Origin: Candidatus Woesearchaeota archaeon
Lineage (GTDB): Archaea; Nanobdellota; Nanobdellia; Woesearchaeales; DSVV01
Length of the DNA stretch: 6,833 nt
Direction: 5' to 3'
Assembly: GCA_023267795.1 (NCBI GenBank)
Contig: JAHFMP010000050.1
Span: forward strand, 1 to 6,833
Part shown: positions 5,061-6,833 of the stretch, one piece after another
Layout of the letters: every line of letters begins with the position of its first letter
Numbering within the stretch: the first letter of the stretch is position 1
The notes under the pieces: generated by a model
Told to the model about the DNA's origin: nothing
Seen by the model: the letters and a program-made list of their open reading frames with translations, nothing else
Databases searched by the model: none
Made by a program: the position numbers and the translations under genes

Positions 5061-5113
5061 AAAAAATTCTGTACTCACTTAGTTGTTAGTTGATGCAGAA
5101 TTTTTTCCTCCTT
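5061..5113 (-). promoter_or_regulatory. Shine-Dalgarno separated from the L39e start by a perfect hairpin
   Basis: On the minus strand a consensus AAGGAGG (5113-5107) overlaps the S19e stop by one base. It is followed at once by AAAAAATTCTG (5106-5096), a 24-nt loop, and the exact complement CAGAATTTTTT (5071-5061). ATT and the L39e ATG come next. Linearly the SD is 49 nt from the ATG; if the hairpin forms it would be about three bases away. The loop also contains a tiny frame from CTG 5098, eight bases after the SD, giving (M)HQLTTK and stopping at a TGA that overlaps GTG 5078. The hairpin is AT-rich, so its stability is modest. Confidence 0.55.
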
Positions 5114-5559
5114 CATTTCTGATCTTCTTTTTTTTCGCTTTTAAGATTCTTTGCTGCTTTATCCAAAAACGAAAGCCCTTGTGGGGTAATAATCCTTCCT
5201 TTTTTGATGCCTTTATCTTTATATTTAACAAGCCCTGCTGTCTGGAGCTGTTGCAATGCTTTTCTGATTGCACTTCCTCCTGTTTTTCTGAATTCTGCTG
5301 GTTTATGACCTCTGCGTTTTCTGCTGCCGTAGATTGTTCTAAGCTTTTCTGTTCCGATAGGACTTCTCATTGCAATTTTTCTCAGCAATGCAGCTGTTCT
5401 GTAATACCACCAATCATGAGCACTTGGCGGTCTTGCAGTATTTGCTCCTGTTTTTGCAAATGCAGCCCACTCAGGTGCTTTTATTGCCCCTACTTTTTTA
5501 AGCTCTTCTGCAACTTTGTTTATCAATGGATTTGGTGCAATTTCCTGAAATTTTGCCAT
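5113..5559 (-). CDS. rps19e: Small ribosomal subunit protein S19e
   Basis: Protein of 148 residues, the normal length for archaeal S19e. Recognisable blocks: PPSAHDWWYYRTAALLRKIA at about 44-63, the SPIGTEKLRTIYG and RKRRGHKPAEFRKTGGS segments, then IRKALQQLQTAGLV and a KGRIITPQGLSFLDKAA end, which together form its winged-helix-like RNA-binding fold in the 30S head. It is the first gene of the operon. A BRE/TATA centred 26-27 nt upstream of ATG 5559 and the lack of an SD indicate a leaderless transcript. In many archaea rps19e is followed by a PDCD5-like gene and then rpl39e and rpl31e; the PDCD5 gene is absent here. Confidence 0.96.
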   Translation of the reverse strand: MAKFQEIAPNPLINKVAEELKKVGAIKAPEWAAFAKTGANTARPPSAHDWWYYRTAALLRKIAMRSPIGTEKLRTIYGSRKRRGHKPAEFRKTGGSAIRKALQQLQTAGLVKYKDKGIKKGRIITPQGLSFLDKAAKNLKSEKKEDQK

Positions 5560-5580
5560 ATTCTCTTGGCAAACAGATTT

Positions 5581-5596
5581 ATTTATATATGTTTCG
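5581..5596 (-). promoter_or_regulatory. BRE/TATA promoter of the ribosomal operon
   Basis: On the minus strand CGAAAC (5596-5591) followed by ATATATAAAT (5590-5581). The TATA centre is 26-27 nt before ATG 5559, so transcription should start at the start codon. It is one half of a divergent promoter region with the glycosyltransferase gene. Confidence 0.75.
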
Positions 5597-5602
5597 AATA
5601 AA

Positions 5603-5612
5603 TTATTTATAT
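5603..5612 (+). promoter_or_regulatory. TATA box of the glycosyltransferase gene
   Basis: TTATTTATAT on the plus strand, centred about 26 nt before ATG 5634, with no SD near the start. Transcript probably leaderless. It lies only a few bases from the BRE of the divergent S19e promoter, so the two promoters may compete. Confidence 0.5.
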
Positions 5613-5614
5613 GA

Positions 5615-5630
5615 AGAAGAAATTTCTTCT
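5615..5630. promoter_or_regulatory. 16-bp perfect palindrome between TATA box and glycosyltransferase start
   Basis: AGAAGAAATTTCTTCT is its own reverse complement and occupies the space between the TATA box and ATG 5634. A bound dimer here would block initiation of the plus-strand gene without touching the S19e TATA box. It could be a chance product of AT-rich, GAA-rich sequence. Confidence 0.35.
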
Positions 5631-5633
5631 CTT

Positions 5634-6728
5634 ATGGCAAAAATATTTTATGGGATTGCAGGAGAAGGCAATGGTCACGCAATTCGTTCAAAAACAATTA
5701 TTGATGAGCTAAAAAAAACACATGAAGTTCATGTTTTCAGCCATGGTAAAGGATATGCATTTCTCAGACAATTCTTTCCTGTCCAAAGAATTTTTGGTTT
5801 TCATATGTATTACATAAATAATACAGTCAGCAGTGTTCTGACAGGAGTGGTTAATGGACTAAAATTTCCATTGATGTGTATTGCATCACTACGGTATCCC
5901 TTTATGTTCAACAAACTCAAACCAAATATGGTCATTACAGATTTTGAACCATTTATAATCTATTGGGCAAAATTTTTTGCTGTACAGTGCATAAGCATTG
6001 ACAATCAGCATACTATTACCAATACTGCAATTGACAAAATCAAAAATCAATGGCTGACAGAATTATATTCAAAAATAGTGATTCACTCCTTTGTGCCAAA
6101 TCCTGACAGTACATTGATCACAACATTCTTTCACGCTCCTATAATAAAGAAAAACACAATACTTGTTTCACCAATTATTAAGCCAGAAGTGCAGGCAATT
6201 AAAAAAAAGAAACAAACACAGAAAAACAGAAAAGAGAAAAAAAACATGAAACATATATTTGTCTATCAAACATCTCCAAGCTACAAAAGAATGATACCTG
6301 TCCTCAAAAAAATCAATAAACAATTTATCATTTACGGATTCAACAAAGAAGCAAAGGAACAAAATTTGATATTCAAAAAGTTCAACAAAGAAGAATATGT
6401 CGATGATCTTACAACAGCAGATGCGATTATTATTAATGGTGGTTTTACAACGCTTTCTGAAGCACTTTACTTGGAAAAACCAGTTTTTTCCATCCCAATA
6501 AAGCGGCAGTTTGAGCAAATAGTGAATGGGCATTATATTAATAAGCTGCATTATGGTACGGCAGTGAAAGAGATTACTGAAGAAAATTTTGGAAAATTTT
6601 TGAAAAATAAAGAAGAATATAGAAGAAACATAAAAAAAATAATATGGGATGAGAATAGGGAGTTGTTTGAAGAACTTTCTAAAATTCTTAATAAGGATAT
6701 GAAGAATGTTGAGTTTATTCAAAAATAA
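5634..6728 (+). CDS. Two-domain glycosyltransferase, MJ1255-like family
   Basis: Protein of 364 residues with the GT-B layout of UDP-glycosyltransferases. The N-terminal domain opens with KIFYGIAGEGNGHAIRS; the GxGxGH loop with His15 is typical of the MurG/GT28-like and MJ1255-like (TIGR00661) groups. The C-terminal domain holds NGGFTTLSEAL at 268-278, the donor-nucleotide site with Glu276, followed by the EKPVFSIPI strand and FEQ. Such enzymes add a sugar to a lipid or glycan acceptor at the inner membrane face; the actual donor and acceptor are unknown. No transmembrane helix is evident. Between the domains (about 190-205) is a lysine-rich linker with several K runs, coded by poly-A tracts. 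An in-frame ATG (6246) begins the second domain but has no clear SD. ATG 5634 is chosen because the family begins KIFYG and because of the TATA spacing; the frame is open further upstream into S19e but has no support there. Confidence 0.85.
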   Translation: MAKIFYGIAGEGNGHAIRSKTIIDELKKTHEVHVFSHGKGYAFLRQFFPVQRIFGFHMYYINNTVSSVLTGVVNGLKFPLMCIASLRYPFMFNKLKPNMVITDFEPFIIYWAKFFAVQCISIDNQHTITNTAIDKIKNQWLTELYSKIVIHSFVPNPDSTLITTFFHAPIIKKNTILVSPIIKPEVQAIKKKKQTQKNRKEKKNMKHIFVYQTSPSYKRMIPVLKKINKQFIIYGFNKEAKEQNLIFKKFNKEEYVDDLTTADAIIINGGFTTLSEALYLEKPVFSIPIKRQFEQIVNGHYINKLHYGTAVKEITEENFGKFLKNKEEYRRNIKKIIWDENRELFEELSKILNKDMKNVEFIQK

Positions 6729-6740
6729 TATTACAAAAAC

Positions 6741-6748
6741 AATATAAA
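6741..6748 (+). promoter_or_regulatory. TATA box of the adenylate kinase gene
   Basis: AATATAAA centred 26-27 nt before ATG 6771, with no SD before the start. This suggests a separate leaderless transcript rather than read-through from the glycosyltransferase gene, which ends 42 nt upstream. Confidence 0.55.
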
Positions 6749-6770
6749 CAACCATCAATAAACAACCATA

Positions 6771-6833
6771 ATGCGACTCATTTTTTTAGGACCACCTGGT
6801 GTTGGCAAAGGAACACAGGCACAGTTGTTGTGT
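6771..6833 (+). CDS. adk: Adenylate kinase, N-terminus only (cut by window edge)
   Basis: The first 21 codons read MRLIFLGPPGVGKGTQAQLLC. GPPGVGKGT is the P-loop at its usual place next to the N-terminus, and LGPPGxGKGTQA is characteristic of the bacterial-type adenylate kinase family, which converts ATP plus AMP to two ADP. The rest lies outside the window, so the lid domain and length cannot be judged. A related short NMP kinase is possible but less likely given the GTQA sequence. Confidence 0.85.
   Translation, partial: MRLIFLGPPGVGKGTQAQLLC

Noticed and set aside
6168..6758. Long minus-strand open frame of 196 codons opposite the glycosyltransferase gene
   Set aside because: It is Phe/Ile/Leu/Cys-rich because it is the complement of a Lys-rich, AT-rich coding strand. 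The plus strand carries clear glycosyltransferase motifs over the same bases.

Overview
The window reads as an AT-rich archaeal chromosome segment. Three archaeal/eukaryotic-type ribosomal protein genes (S19e, L39e, L31e) lie in a row. Several starts have a TATA box centred about 25-28 nt upstream and no Shine-Dalgarno (SD) sequence, the usual sign of archaeal leaderless transcripts. The small proteins, the lysine-rich composition and the CPR/DPANN-like reverse transcriptase suggest a DPANN lineage such as Woesearchaeota or Pacearchaeota; that placement is inference.

Left end (1-1155, + strand): the right part of what looks like a diversity-generating retroelement (DGR). An AAC-rich stretch resembling an adenine-rich template repeat runs off the left edge and is followed directly by a DGR-type reverse transcriptase (GxPLGNxxSQ and YVDD motifs). 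The conserved N-terminus of the enzyme continues upstream of the first ATG/GTG to a CTG preceded by a well-placed AGGTG, so the likely start is CTG at 94. No variable repeat or target gene is visible inside the window.

1152-2323 (- strand): a two-gene HEPN/MNT module (HEPN-fold protein followed by a minimal-type nucleotidyltransferase), translationally coupled, meeting the reverse transcriptase tail to tail at a shared TTAA. Its upstream region carries four GTTTCA-N2-TGAAAC palindromes on a strict 23-bp lattice (one position of the lattice is occupied by the TATA box instead), which looks like a dedicated operator array.

2324-4370 (- strand): in transcription order, a stand-alone CheY-like receiver, a small lipoprotein with a C-terminal beta-sandwich-like domain, and a Glu/Leu/Phe/Val-type dehydrogenase, most likely glutamate dehydrogenase. 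The receiver and lipoprotein are 17 nt apart; the dehydrogenase follows after 47 nt with its own SD.

4413-5559 (- strand): ribosomal operon S19e-L39e-L31e with a clear BRE/TATA promoter upstream of S19e. Both intercistronic gaps contain a perfect inverted repeat with related AAATTCT/AGAATTT arms. In the first gap a consensus SD sits on one side of the hairpin and the L39e ATG on the other.

5560-6833 (+ strand): a compact divergent promoter region, a two-domain glycosyltransferase of the MJ1255-like type, and the first 21 codons of adenylate kinase cut by the right edge.
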